Source of the DNA: Puffinus mauretanicus
Lineage: Eukaryota > Chordata > Aves > Procellariiformes > Procellariidae
Assembly (NCBI GenBank): GCA_023333565.1
Contig: JAJKFH010002178.1
Coordinates: 930,001 to 994,000, forward strand
Length of the DNA stretch: 64,000 nucleotides
Reading direction: 5' to 3'
Shown here piece after piece: positions 37,251 through 48,668 of the stretch (positions within the stretch are counted from its first letter, which is position 1; every line of letters starts with the position of its first letter). The notes under the pieces are model-generated. The model saw nothing but the letters and a program-made list of their open reading frames with translations. It was not told where the DNA came from and made no database searches. A program made the translations under genes and the position numbers.

Positions 37251-39249
37251 TTAGTAAGGCATGACTTTCCCTTCATGAACCCATGCTGACTTTGTAGGTG
37301 TTTACACCCTTAGGTAGGCACTGAGCAGGGATTTTGAGTCTTTTTATGCAAAAAACATTGGACTTTTAAGTGCTCAAAGGGGCATATCTCTGAGAAGTTT
37401 GTGCATGGAAGGTGTCCATGAAATTAGGCTTCTTAAGTTGACGATTTTCCTAACTTCACACCCAGCAATGCATTTCTGGATAAGATTTAACACTTCCCTG
37501 ACCATCCTTCCCACCCATTTAAGACTCTCTATTTCTGATTCTTCAGTTAATGACCGCAGACAGTTTTACAAGTGTAAATAAAATTGGTCTCAAAATGCTG
37601 CAGAGTCTAGCATAGTAAATATCAGCAGGTGTAAGGTCCACAGAAGACCCAACACCTTTGCAGTGAAATGTAGTTACTGCTGACCATGCCGTAATCACTA
37701 GACTGTGCTTCTGGTCTATACACAGCAGTTTTGTATGTGGATTTAAATTACAGGGGTAGGTTCTACCACCTCTTGTTAAGTGCTGATGACAAAGAATAGA
37801 CAAATCTGCCTCTTAAAAAGCTGCTAGACTTTAAAAGAAGGTTCTCTTAGAAACACTTAATTTGAAGATTGTTTCTAATTATATATTGCTTTCTGAGATT
37901 TACTTTCCTCCCCTTACTTTTTTACTATTAAGACATTTATATGAATGCAGGATCTTATTTTCTTAAGCGATCATCTGCTTTTGCTATTTATTCTCCTAGT
38001 GAAATCATAATCCTCTATTTGTCATAGAACAATAATTTCTGTGGCAACCAGCTGTGATGTCACATGCAGGGGCTTATGATTTGAAGAGCTGTTTTGAGTT
38101 TAAATATAAAGTTCCTATCTTGTAAGCAAATATCCCTTGTCCACCTAAATGCTGCAGTTAAATGGGGACAAAAAATATATGCTATAGAAGCAATACTATA
38201 CCTAGCCAGAATACTTATCAAATGTTTCTGTGCGATAGTGGCAATTTTTCAATGCTGAGGAGTGTGCTGAGAGTATTTTGCATTTGCTTCTAATTCTGGG
38301 CCACTAATACCTTGTCTGCCATATGCATGAAAAGACATTATTCTAGAAGGAATTGATTTACAACATGAAAGTTTTGTGTCTTCACGACATCTCAGGAGAT
38401 CCTTAAAGGTACATTTTCTGTCATGTTGTCTCTCCTGTAATAAGGACAAGGATTACATTTTCTTAAGAGTATGTGGAGTTTTTAATGCCCTGGCACTGGG
38501 ACCTTCTCTGGAGAAAGAGGTGGGAGAGACGTTCCTTCAGCTCCTTGTCAGGCTGTGGCTGCTCCTTGTTAAGCACTAAGAACAAAACCAGAAATGAAAA
38601 AAAGCGAACTAGAGACTCTGTGCTTGTGTTGCATTAGTGCTGCTGGCTTGGTGCCCAACTATGTCAGAAAAAACAACTTTCTTCAGAAATTCAGGGTATT
38701 GATTAATGGTTATTAGGGACTTCAGATGGAGAAGGCGCACTCTGCCAAAGATGCCTTCTCTGACAGCGGGCCCTCGCTTGGAGGGCCAAGTAAGATTTGA
38801 CAATGATCTTTGTCCACAAGATGAGGCCTTCAGAGTCAGGGCTTTCAGCTGAGAAAACATAGGCTTCAGCACAGAGGTCAACCTATTCATGTGTTCAGAA
38901 TAGGAGAGAGCTTTTAAAATTAAAATAGCAGGGCATCTAGCAGGCTCAATAGATTTCAACACTGTGCTCTGTCTTTCATAGTTATTTAAGCATCCTCCTG
39001 AAGCTCAGGCATGTGACACTGACTTTTAAAACACATGACAGAGATAACAGAATGACGAGCAGAGAAAGAAGCCTTAAACAATGTGGGATGCACTTCTCTG
39101 GTATTTGCAGAGCTTCTGTCTCTTCTCTTCCTTTTACAGGTTTTTCAATGTGAATGGTTTACTCTAGTAAAAATAAGACGGTATTAGCTGAGGAGAGATC
39201 GGATGGAGGGAGGGCAGGAATAAGCACTATGTCAGAGGAGGAGAAATAA

Positions 39250-39300
39250 CAGCCCTGACCTGCTGAAGTCAGTGTGAGCTGCCCAGGGCCAGGATTTCAA
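39250..39300. repeat. Possible MITE relic close to the terminal exon
   Basis: CTGCTGAAGTCAGTGTGAGCTG followed by GGGCCAGGATTTC resembles the TTGAAGTCAATGGGAGCTG...GGATC tail of old sauropsid repeats. It is weak and short. Confidence 0.3.
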
Positions 39301-39577
39301 ACCGATTGCACCTGCCCTGCAAGTAAATTCTCTCTCCCCTCCTGAACTTTGTGGTCTTCAACTCCAGATCTGAAAGCTGTACTGACAGCCCAAGGCTGCA
39401 AATAACAAGATGTAACTGGTAGGTACAGTATGTCTCCAAATTTGAGCAAGTTGATGAAAAATCACCTTGCAAAACACAAACAAACCTCCTAGGGTGTGCC
39501 TTTGAACAAAGTAGTTAATGATAAGTAGCTTTTCCCTGTCCTTAGTTTGTTTAACCACTGTATGCTGTTTATTGCAG

Positions 39578-40767
39578 GAGTGATTCGTGAGAGTTACCTG
39601 AAGGGTCATGATCAGCTGGTGCCGGTCACCCTGTTGGCCATTGCTGTCGTTCTTGCTTTTGTCATGGGGGCCGTCTTTTCGGGAATCATAGTGTACTGCA
39701 TCTGCGACCATCGCCGCAGAGACGTGGCTGTTGTGCAGAGGAAGGAGAAGGAGTTGACCCACTCCCGCCGTGGCTCCATGAGCAGCGTTACCAAGCTCAG
39801 TGGCCTCTTTGGGGATGCTCAGTCCAAGGAGCCAAAGCCTGAAGCTATCCTCACGCCTCTGATGCACAATGGCAAGCTGGCTACCCCAGGCAGCACTGCC
39901 AAGATGCTAATCAAAGCTGACCAGCACCATCTGGACCTGGCCGCCCTGCCAACCCCTGAGTCCACCCCAACCCTACAACAGAAGAGAAAACCCAGCCGTG
40001 GCAGCAGGGAATGGGAGAGAAACCAGAACCTCATCAATGCCTGCACAAAAGATATCCCCCCGATGGCCTCGCCTGTGATCCCAACCGACCTGCCGCTCAG
40101 GGCTTCTCCTAGCCACATTCCCAGTGTTGTGGTCCTGCCCATAGCCCAGCAAGGCTACCAGCACGAGTACGTTGACCAGCCAAAAATGAGCGATGGGGCT
40201 CAGATGTCTGGGGAGGACCAGAATGCCACCCTTGAGTACAAAACTATCAAGGACCATCTCAGTAGCAAAAGCCCCAGCCATGGGGTTAACCTGGTGGAAA
40301 ATCTCGACAGCATGCCACCAAAAGTACCCCAGCGGGAAGCTTCCCTCGGGCCCCCGAGCGCCTCGCTGTCGCAGAGTGGCCTGGGCAAGCGGCTGGAGAT
40401 GCACTCTTCTGCTTACAGCGTGGAATACAAGAGAAGCTACCCTACAAACTCACTCACGAGAAGTCACCAGACATCGACTCTCAAAAGAAACAACACTAAC
40501 TCCTCTAACTCGTCCCACCTCTCCCGCAATCAGAGCTTTGGCCGGGGCGACAACCCGCCACCGGCCCCGCAGCGAGTGGACTCGATACAAGTCCACGCTG
40601 CTCAGGCACAGGCTGTGACTGTATCTCGGCAGCCGAGTCTCACCACCTACAACTCACTGACGAGGTCAGGGTTGAAACGCACGCCCTCGCTAAAGCCAGA
40701 CGTACCTCCCAAACCTTCCTTTGCTCCGCTCTCCACGTCCATGAAGCCCAACGATGCGTGTACATAA
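39578..40767 (+). CDS. SEMA6A: SEMA6A terminal coding exon: transmembrane helix and cytoplasmic tail
   Basis: The acceptor is tttattgcag (AG at 39576-39577). The reading begins VIRESYLKGHDQL and ends KPNDACT, with stop TAA at 40765-40767. A hydrophobic helix of about 27 residues (VPVTLLAIAVVLAFVMG... to VYC, 39619-39699) is followed by a basic stop-transfer HRRR. The cytoplasmic tail of about 355 residues contains RRGSMSSVTKLSGLFGD, LEYKTIKDHLSSKSP, proline-rich NPPPAPQR and KPDVPPKPSFAP (likely SH3-type ligands) and many Ser/Thr. The family's tail is reported to bind Ena/VASP-like EVL through a zyxin-like region. The codons are GC-rich relative to the introns. Long readings in other frames here are shadows of this strongly constrained exon. 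Confidence 0.98.
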
Positions 40768-41387
40768 TCAGAGTGGGGTGGGTGAGGGGGAGGACAGCAA
40801 TTAAGCAGAGGTTGCCCTTGAAAGCCGGTGTTCTGCAACCGTTACCACTCGCTCCTCTGAGAAGATGGTTGTTGCAAGCTGAAGATGTGTTGGATTTCTG
40901 CTCTCTGGGAAAAGTGGAATATTTTTTTAAACCCGAGCCATATGACCCATGGTTGAAGGTTTGCAATTGCAGGACTCGCCCCCACAACCCGCCAGTTCTT
41001 TGCTCAAAAGACTAACCCTCCATCACAAACATTGAGCCAAAAGCACACAGGTGAAAGATGACTGTGACATTTCACCCCGCTCCCCAGCTGCACAGCGCAT
41101 TCCTAAACTGGGAAAGAGTGCTCTGAAAAGCAAAACAAATAATTACAAAAACAAACAAATCAAAAAAGAAAAAAAAAAAGAAAAAAAAGAATCCATTGAT
41201 AAAGCTAACTCTGACTTAACAATGGCAGAAGTTTACTACGTGCAGGTACTGTGAAATGATGCCCATCAGTGTTACAATCATTTGGTTACAGCAGTTAAAT
41301 GCCGTGTTGGGCAAACTATGTCATAGGTTTCTGCTACCCTTCTCTTTTAATGAATAACACGTGACTGTTAACGCAAGTAACTCCTCT

Positions 41388-41396
41388 TTATTTATT
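41388..41396 (+). promoter_or_regulatory. AU-rich nonamer in 3' UTR
   Basis: TTATTTATT matches the classic AU-rich element nonamer that can bind mRNA decay factors. It is a single copy, so the effect may be small. Confidence 0.4.
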
Positions 41397-42354
41397 GTTC
41401 AACTTTTGTTTTTCCTAAGGAAATGACTTCTGCATATCATCTTGTGAGCAGCTCTTCAGAAGTACCTTGAAAGTTATACCTATTTAACGTGAAACCCATT
41501 AACTGGAGTAATTAAAACTCTTTTATTTTTCCAATGAATTCACTGAGTTAGATAAGTTGGAGCTGGAATTCTGAACTTTGTGCCTGGACTGCCTGATTAG
41601 CTGAAAAAAAAGGGGATATCTATTTAAGTCTCTCAGCTAATTAGCTGGCTGGGCCTCTGACCTAAGACAGCAACAAACAAATACCGCAAGTTCATGATTT
41701 CTAACGCAACTGCAAGAGAAACTCTTAAAGCCGCACATTTGTGCACCATTGCTATCAACATGGCTTTGTCAGTAGCTAATACTTTCTGTGAAGGCACCAG
41801 CTTGTGATGTGCCATCTCATTTCACCTTGCATGTGAGACGGCAAACAAAATCCTCAAACAGTGTGAACTAGTTAATATGCCGGCTGTTACCATGCATAAA
41901 TTATGGTCTTATCACACGGGTTTTTCGTGGGAATATATCTGTGAATAGCCTGTTTTCTTCCACATGTAAATTTGTGCCTTACACCCTCAGTTGTGTATAC
42001 TTGTGAGCTGTAGTATGTAAAACCTTTTTCTTTTTCCCCTTTGAGTAATGCAAATATTTATTGATCCTTCCTCCTCCAAGGCCCTTCAAGAACTGGAGTA
42101 AAGACATTCAAAGAAGAATGTGGTGGTTATTGTCATAACCCCATGTCCCTCAAGAAATTAGGCTAGCACCATGCCCTCCACTTCAATTTGACTTTCTAGC
42201 TGTGCCAAGTCCTCTCTCAAAACCACCCACAAGCAGCGATGCTCCCAAGGCACCGTGCTGGGGATTCTGCCTTCCCCCACCTCCCGATCCCCCTTTACCA
42301 CACGTCAGCATGGGGGTCATTCTCACTGGGCGGCAGGGAAGTGACCAACACCCT

Positions 42355-42480
42355 TGTCCACGGGGCTGGTGTGTCCCCTGGCTGGGGACGAGCGCCGGCG
42401 AGAGGGGCCAAGCCCCGCAGAAAGCCCAGCTGCAGATCTCGCAGCGCGCAGGGCACGCGGAGCTCGGACAGGCAGGCGGG
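42355..42480 (+). other. CpG-rich patch inside SEMA6A 3' UTR
   Basis: The stretch has CpG-dense words such as GGGACGAGCGCCGGCGAGAG and CTCGCAGCGCGCAGG, then GGCACGCGGAGCTCGG. It stands out from the AT-rich UTR around it. Overlapping open frames on both strands are composition effects. Confidence 0.6.
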
Positions 42481-42595
42481 CTCCTGCTGTAGCTACCTGC
42501 TGCTCCAGAAGGATGCTGCATATACTTTTTCGGGGAAAAATGTTTTTTTTTTTCCTTTGTTTCTTTTGTGTGACTGTGCATGTAGCTAGCGTGGG

Positions 42596-42648
42596 AGTGT
42601 GCGCGCGCACGGGTGTGTGCGTGTGTGTGTGTGCGCGCAGGTGTGTAA
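42596..42648 (+). repeat. Alternating purine-pyrimidine (GT/GC) tract
   Basis: The tract GTGTGCGCGCGCAC, then GGGTGTGTGCGTGTGTGTGT and GTGCGCGCAGGTGTGT is a degenerate (TG)n/(CG)n microsatellite with high Z-DNA potential, located in the 3' UTR. Confidence 0.9.
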
Positions 42649-42760
42649 GTTCCTTTCCAGTCTTTCAGTTTATGCAAAAACGTAGACGTGTTTTTAATCT
42701 GTTACAATAACTGTGTCAACATACTGTAGAAAAATGATGGGGATCGCTTCTAAGCTTTTT

Positions 42761-42778
42761 ATATATATATATATATAT
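42761..42778 (+). repeat. (AT)9 microsatellite
   Basis: Nine AT dinucleotides lie in the SEMA6A 3' UTR immediately after AAGCTTTTT. Confidence 0.95.
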
Positions 42779-43090
42779 CTACTGAACAGTATGTTTGAGT
42801 AAGGTGGTTGTTTCTGTTTCAATTTGTTTTTTAAAATTTTATACTTCCATTTGTTTTTCAGGGTTTTGGTTTTGTTTCTGAATGATTGAAAAGACAGATT
42901 TTAAGTCCATTAGCTTATAGATGGTATATATAAAGTCTGGATGGTCTAGACCAAAGTGTGTAACAAGGGTGCTTGCATGTTCTGTCATTTCATCATGGCT
43001 TCTTTTATGAAACATTTTTGTTTACCCTTAGTGAACTATGCAGACCAGAGTAGATGACAGTTCTGTATCCAAAGCAATGTTGTTGTTTTA

Positions 43091-43096
43091 ATAAAA
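43091..43096 (+). terminator. Poly(A) signal AATAAA (proximal)
   Basis: AATAAA lies in TTGTTTTAATAAAAACAAACC, with a T-rich downstream element (GGTCATTTTTTTTTC, near 43130-43148). This arrangement is a good candidate for the main SEMA6A cleavage site, about 15-25 bp downstream. Confidence 0.65.
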
Positions 43097-43578
43097 ACAA
43101 ACCGAAAACCCTTTGAAAACAGTAGGTAGCAAGGTCATTTTTTTTTCAAAGAACCAACTCACAACCTTTTTACCAAGCTCCAAACCCCTGGAGCACCGAA
43201 TACACAGGTCCCATTGATATTACCCCACAAAGCGTTCTCCCAAAAATGTAGAGATGAATAATCACGGCAACAGCTTGTGCAGCAATCTGCCTTCGCGATG
43301 TGCACCGCGCCAGTTACCGGGTTGACCTGGAAACATGCATTTTGTACTTGGTGGGTCTTCTGTTTTCATCCTTTCCTGCTCCCGGTTCTCTTCCACCCTT
43401 TGTTTCGAGGGGTTCATGAATCTATGTGTGCCTTTGCTTTCCACCCTTGCTATACACTGGTAGATGCAACAAATTCAGACTCTCATTTGTTGTAAAGTTG
43501 TAAAGTATTGTGATGTCACCAGTTTCCCTTCATTTCCACATGTCCCTAACATCTGATTCACAACTTAATGTATGTTGT

Positions 43579-43625
43579 AAAAAAAAAAAAAGAAAGCAAG
43601 AAAGAAAAGGAAAGAAGGAAGGAGG
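43579..43625 (+). repeat. Purine-rich simple repeat (A/GAAA)
   Basis: A run of A residues is followed by AGAAAGCAAGAAAGAAAAGG and AAAGAAGGAAGGAGG. It is low-complexity polypurine sequence. Confidence 0.85.
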
Positions 43626-43636
43626 ATAAAAGGGGA

Positions 43637-43668
43637 AATAAAAGCTCTTGATTACATATGGTAATAAA
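43637..43668 (+). terminator. Two distal poly(A) signals AATAAA
   Basis: AATAAA occurs at 43637-43642 and again at 43663-43668. GT/T-rich sequence (CTTGTGTCCTGGTTCTTTTG) begins about 22 bp after the second. This suggests a longer 3' UTR form ending near 43685-43690. Confidence 0.6.
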
Positions 43669-46600
43669 ACCAGACTGTTCTACCTTATTTCTTGTGTCCT
43701 GGTTCTTTTGTTTCTTAGGACAACTTATCCTTTTCCTTAAAAAGCACAAACAACTGCCATGCTGATCATTTAGATCAGATTATGATGAGAAAGAAATTTG
43801 TTACTTTCTGTGTCTCACAGAAGATGAACTTGACTTTAGAGTAAGGTGATGGTAATTAAAAATTGAATCACACATTGCTCTCCCTCTATTCATATTCTGC
43901 ATTTTCTTTTTATGAGCTTGTTCATCATCAAATATTTATGGCAGACTTGATAGTTTAAAAGACCAAGGCTGGGATTTAAGCACGCGTGGTCCACCAAAAT
44001 AGATCATCATACAGATGTGACTTCATCTCCAGGCTTTACATATTAATAACAGAGGAGCCTGTGTTTTCTTTTAGCAGGCATAAATCTATTGTGCTTCACA
44101 GGCCTGCTCTAGAGGAACTTGCCTGAGATTTTAATTCTGCAAGAAAATGGTAGTAAACAGATAAATAACAAAAGAGTATATAATCTCCCTAGTCCTGGGA
44201 GTCCTTAAAACATACCTGCGTTCTCCACATTGATTTTGTATAACTCCAGATCACTTACACTCAGCCATTACAGTATAGGTAAATGCTTGGTTACGTTAGT
44301 TACTGGGCTTAGTGATTTTGTTTTGTGACATGAGTTTTGTGTGACCCTGTAGAAAAGCAGGATCCGATCCAGTAATTTACCCTTGCTCAGGTCATACTGG
44401 GCTTTCCTGCCCTGCCAGGACACCCCATTCTGGACCTAGAGCCTTACCGATATGTGCCAGTCCCCCACCTCGCCCCACAGGTAGCCCTGACACTGGCTAG
44501 CAGAAAGTGTTGAAGTACTAGTTTTCCTCAAGGAGCAGGACATGATGGATTTAAAAAGAGAATTCACAAAGCCTTGGCACACTCACTCTCCTCAGTGGAA
44601 AGCAGGAGGCCCCTTCACAGCTCCATCTCCCCCTCTCTGCCCCGAAGGACCCCAGGGCTCCAAAGGTCGTGGCCTTGGCGCAGCAGTGACACACAAGAGC
44701 AGAGCATTGCAGACATGGTTCTTCGGTGCCTTGCTCGCAGACACGCCTCTTCTTTTATCTCAGGTGCAGGCTTCCTTTGAGCCAGGCACACTGGCATGCA
44801 GATGTGTGATGTGGAGGTGGGGGTGATGCCTGCCACGGCTGGGACCTGGCAGGCTGCCCCGAGTGATGCTGAGGGACCCCTAGCCTGGGGACAGGGGGCA
44901 CTGCATGGTCACACAGTGCTCCACGCTCTGCTGCATTTCACCTGTGTGCTTCCAGAGTCACAGCAAAAGGGAAAGCGAACGCTCTATGGGTGCTTAGAGA
45001 CGTGTATCGTTTTCAGTCCTGCAGCCGATCCTCTGTGAAGGTACTTTGTCCAGCTTTGTTTGAAATGCTTCATATAAGCAGCACCTAGGGAAGCTATTCA
45101 AAGATTAATATACCTCTGCTTTAACTTTAATATTCATGTTATATAAACAATCACAGTCTGCTGCCTGCTGCCTGGAGGACAGGGCACAAGAACACCTCTA
45201 GCAGTGGCACTGGCTGCCTCCTTTACAGAGATCCTTCATCCATTGCCAGTGAAAGGAAGGTCCATTTAAAGCACGGACATGAAGGAGGGAGGGCGGGAAG
45301 GGGGATGCCCTGATGCACGAGCCATGTGGGGTCTGTAACTGCTCTGCTTGTGTGGCCACAAGCTGCTGCCCAAGGGAAGGTGTGAACTTAGCCCCTTAAA
45401 GCAATTTTCCCTTGCAACACCTCCCTGGATGTGTACCTCTGCACTAGCACGCACATAGTCTCTGACAGGGATCTGTCTTACCATACTGCTGTGCAGAAAT
45501 GACCAAGAGAGGAACTGAAGGAAAGAGGGTGCCCTGGTGGGGTCTTGGCTAGCCAAGCGCAGCACAGGCACCCACAGCAGCACCCTGCCAAGGAAAGGTC
45601 CCTCCACTGAGCACCCACAGCTCCCCTCCCCATCCCCCCAGAGAAGAGGCAGTGCCCTCAGCCTCCAGTATGGTGGCTTTTGACAGGGGAGGAGACCTCT
45701 GAGCTACCCGCTGTCTATTTGAATCATGAGATCCGTCCCCTGCAGAGACCACTAGTGCCACACCACAGAAACTCACTCCCTGGGGCAAAGAAGATACTCA
45801 GGAGAAAGCAGGGGTGCTTTGAGCACTTCAGTCAAGTTAATGTTGCCTTATTCATCGCAATAATGGTACTCATGTTGACCTCATTTAGCATGTCACCAAG
45901 GATGCATTAATTTGTATACATATTTTTACACAAAATGGAACCCAGCTGAATGACTCAAAACAATAGGTCTCCGTAAATAAATCCTGGTCCACAGCCCTGT
46001 TCCTCCCTTCTCCCTCCAATAGGCATACCTTTTCAAACTGCACAAGACTGTCATTTCAGAGGTAACTGCAAATCCTACCCCAATGTAGCTTCTACAGCAG
46101 GGAATATTTTGCACCTGAAAGCTCCTCACATGAAAAAAAATGTAGACAATCAGGAAAAGCGTGGGCAGTTTAGTGCACTTCACTGCCAGCAGGATGGCAA
46201 TACACAGGGCTGATTTTGCATGAAAGGGGGTGCCAGAATAAAGTGCCAGAACAGTAATGCATTGACACTAGGAAAAACACAGTGGTCCAGCTGATGGCCA
46301 GAGTCGTTTCAGGGATGCAATTCCAGATCATTCTTCTGTCACAGAATTAGTGCGGCAGGATTACCCTGGGCTCTCTCCCAGGGCTGGACATGGATTCTTG
46401 CTCCCTAAAGCTTGCTTATAGAGCTTGTTTAAAGCTATGTGGAGGACCTCAAGCGGCAATCTTGTCTACCCCACTGCATTGAGGCAGGATCAAGCAAATC
46501 AAACCCATTCTTGATGATTTTCTAACCTCTCCTTGTAAATGTGATTTACTCTGGGAAGAAGCAAAAGTCACCCAAGGGATGAACGTCAAGTGTTTCAGAG

Positions 46601-47843
46601 TGTCTAAAGAAAATAATAAGCTAAGAAAGTGGGTTGGACTGGCTTAGTTAAGGCTAGTTTTCTATTTATCCAATTAAAGTTAATTTCCCAGAAGTATGGC
46701 ACCTGCTCCAACCAACAAGTGTTAGAGAAACACATTGTGTGTGTAATATTCATATGCTTCCTGCTGATGTGTGTGTCTGCTAATGAGTCTCTAAGTAGTC
46801 TTTTTATTACTTTGTTCCCTTTTTTTAAAGAGTGGAGATACTTTTCTTTTCAGAATAAGTACTAAGACCATCATCACATGCCTCGTGCAGGAGAATGATG
46901 ATGTGTTAGACTTCCTTGTATGAATAGAAACAGGTAAATAGTCATCCATCCCCTGACTTTGTAATTTAAACAGTGTAAGTCAGTAGGGAAAGGCTATAAT
47001 TGGAGTCAGAGTAAGTGAGGTGAAAATTGCTAGGTGGCAGTACCATCTGCATCTTGTTTTAATTAGCCAAGTTTATTATCAGAATATAAAACTTTCTGCT
47101 ATTCAAGCCTTTGGCTTATTTCAACCACCAGTCCAAAGCGATTGCCACACGTCTAGGTAAGCACAATTACTGATCAGCAAAGGAAAATTATCCTCCCCAC
47201 TGATCTGGCTAACAGTTACCGTGTCTGGGAGTAGGGACAAAAATATGACTAACCAAGATCATTGTCATATCTGCTTAGTGTTTCATGACAAACTCTATTA
47301 AGGCTAACAGCACCACTGTTAATTCAATTAGATCAGTGTTTTCTTTTGCTGGCCATGATGCATTTGGAAGACCAGCAACTGTATGCAGAGCGTGGCTGGC
47401 AGTCCACTGCAAGGAATAATAGCATCATAAATAATATATTAAGACGAAGACAAATCTAGCAGGCTGCAGTCAGAGCACATCAGCCATATAGCTGAACCCT
47501 GCAATATCGCAAGGGGGGGGAGGAAAAAAGTAGTTATGACAGGAAATTATAACAACTATAAATGACAGGGACTACAGGAGGGAACAAAACTCATTAGGTC
47601 AGCTCTTCAAGCAAAGTGCAGGGGAAGCACAGGCCAGCCTGCCGGCAGCGGTGGAGGCACTGCGTGCCCTCACATTCATCCTCCTTAAGATGAAATAGCA
47701 GATGTCTAGTGCTGGATTTAAAGGAAGATGATAAATAACGAAAGGTAACTGGCAAAGAGCTTGGTGGAAACCCAGCTCTTTCTCTGGCCTGCAAGCTCTG
47801 CCATAGTATTCAGCCCCACGGAGCACTTTCCCCCCATCTGCAG

Positions 47844-48095
47844 CCCGGGACCGGGACGGCTGCACCCTCCAGGGCCGTCACGCTGCCGGGTCGGGCTGCG
47901 CCCCATGCGGCGAAACTGCCACCCCCGGCACCGGCTGAGAAACTGCCCCGCTTTGGGGAAGCACCCTGCACAGCCAGGGGCTCGGCCTGCGGGAGAGAGG
48001 GGCACCGGTAATTCAGGGCAGAGGAGTCCTTCGTTCTGACCTGCTGGATTTGGGCTAGCGGGTGGCACACATTGGCGCGTGGGCACAGCCACGCA
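47844..48095. promoter_or_regulatory. Small CpG-island-like patch
   Basis: By eye there are about 16 CpG dinucleotides in the first 165 bp (words such as CCCGGGACCGGGACGG and CGCTGCCGGGTCGGG), with more up to GGCGCGTGGG. The surrounding sequence is AT-rich and CpG-poor. This could mark an unannotated promoter or enhancer about 4 kb beyond SEMA6A. No TATA box or gene is evident beside it. Confidence 0.4.
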
Positions 48096-48650
48096 ATAGC
48101 TAACACCAGGGAGTAAGAGCCACGCTTGCAGAAATCCTGTTCCAGCCTCTCCGATGGTCAAAGGAAAAAAAACCAAAACGTACCTTTGCCCCAGCCAAGA
48201 CGCTAGTAAAAAGGTGCTGATAAGAGCTTCCCAAAACAATTTCTGCCTTTTTTTTTTTATTAATACTGCCTTGCTGTGTACAGAAATGCACTCCATGTTG
48301 GAAAAGAAAAAAAAAGGAAAACAAGATTTTATTTCTCTGACGTTTAGAAATTATGACATAATCTTATCAATTCTCAACAAATACAATCTAAAGTATTCAG
48401 GCTGCTGATAAAGGTATTACCTTTGATGGTGCAGCAAACTGCAGATTGAGCTTTTTTTAATGCTGCTTAAATTGCCTGTGAAGCAACATTTTATGAGATA
48501 TGGTGGTTCAAACAGTTTTGCAAAGAGCAGGAGACAAAGAGTTCCTTTTACACTAAAATGGTTTCCTAGGAAACACTGCAAAATGTAATGTGATATCTCT
48601 TTGTGGAAGTTCAAGGACTTGTGTGTGCGAGCATGTTTCTCCTGACCCTC

Positions 48651-48668
48651 TTTTTTTTTTTTTTTTTT
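48651..48668 (+). repeat. Poly(T) run, 18 bases
   Basis: Eighteen consecutive T residues preceded by CCTGACCCTC. No attached retrotransposed sequence is recognised on either side. Confidence 0.95.

Larger units (their letters stand above)
16927..39577 (+). other. SEMA6A large last intron (22.65 kb)
   Basis: This intron separates the stalk from the transmembrane/cytoplasmic exon. It holds two CR1 fragments (29630-30368 and 36950-37250), MITE relics, a possible tRNA-SINE, homopolymer runs including G14 at 23028, and AT-rich unique sequence such as 24880-25180. No internal protein-coding gene was recognised on either strand; the longest open frame (29429-30049) lies in the CR1 copy. Confidence 0.85.
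126..43690 (+). other. SEMA6A: SEMA6A gene, 3' half (gene span inside window)
   Basis: Ten in-frame exons on the + strand join into the C-terminal part of semaphorin 6A. The identification rests on recalled similarity to vertebrate SEMA6A over every exon, including the C-terminal ending KPNDACT, which separates it from SEMA6B, 6C and 6D. SEMA6A is a single-pass membrane protein whose sema domain binds class A plexins (PlexinA2/A4) in axon guidance and neuronal migration; its cytoplasmic tail can signal in reverse. The promoter, signal peptide and first part of the sema domain lie before base 1. Exons through 5767-5847 are joined by phase 2 introns and later ones by phase 1 introns. The 3' end is set by the poly(A) signals at 43091 or 43663. 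Confidence 0.95.
40768..43690 (+). other. SEMA6A: SEMA6A 3' UTR
   Basis: The untranslated tail runs from the TAA to either poly(A) signal cluster (about 43.1 or 43.69 kb), giving about 2.3-2.9 kb. It contains an A-rich tract (41140-41190), an AU-rich nonamer TTATTTATT at 41388, a CpG-rich patch at 42355-42480, an alternating GT/GC tract at 42596-42648, (AT)9 at 42761 and a purine tract at 43579-43625. Open frames in it are not expected to be genes. The exact end is not known from sequence alone. Confidence 0.8.

Noticed and set aside
40193..40618. Long open frames in alternative frames and on the minus strand across 39358-40618
   Set aside because: They overlap the SEMA6A terminal exon, whose + frame matches the known protein throughout. 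The others are shadows produced by GC-rich codons.
42183..42710. Several 95-164 codon frames in the 3' UTR
   Set aside because: They come from the CpG-rich patch and the GT repeat (histidine/threonine runs are translated repeat). They lie downstream of the SEMA6A stop.
47718..48296. 192-codon minus-strand open frame
   Set aside because: It lies over the CpG-rich patch with proline/glycine/arginine-rich content and no recognisable domain. Open length is explained by low stop-codon frequency in GC-rich DNA.
48651..48668. Poly(T) as the tail of a minus-strand processed pseudogene
   Set aside because: No gene-like sequence follows on the expected side and no target duplication is visible.
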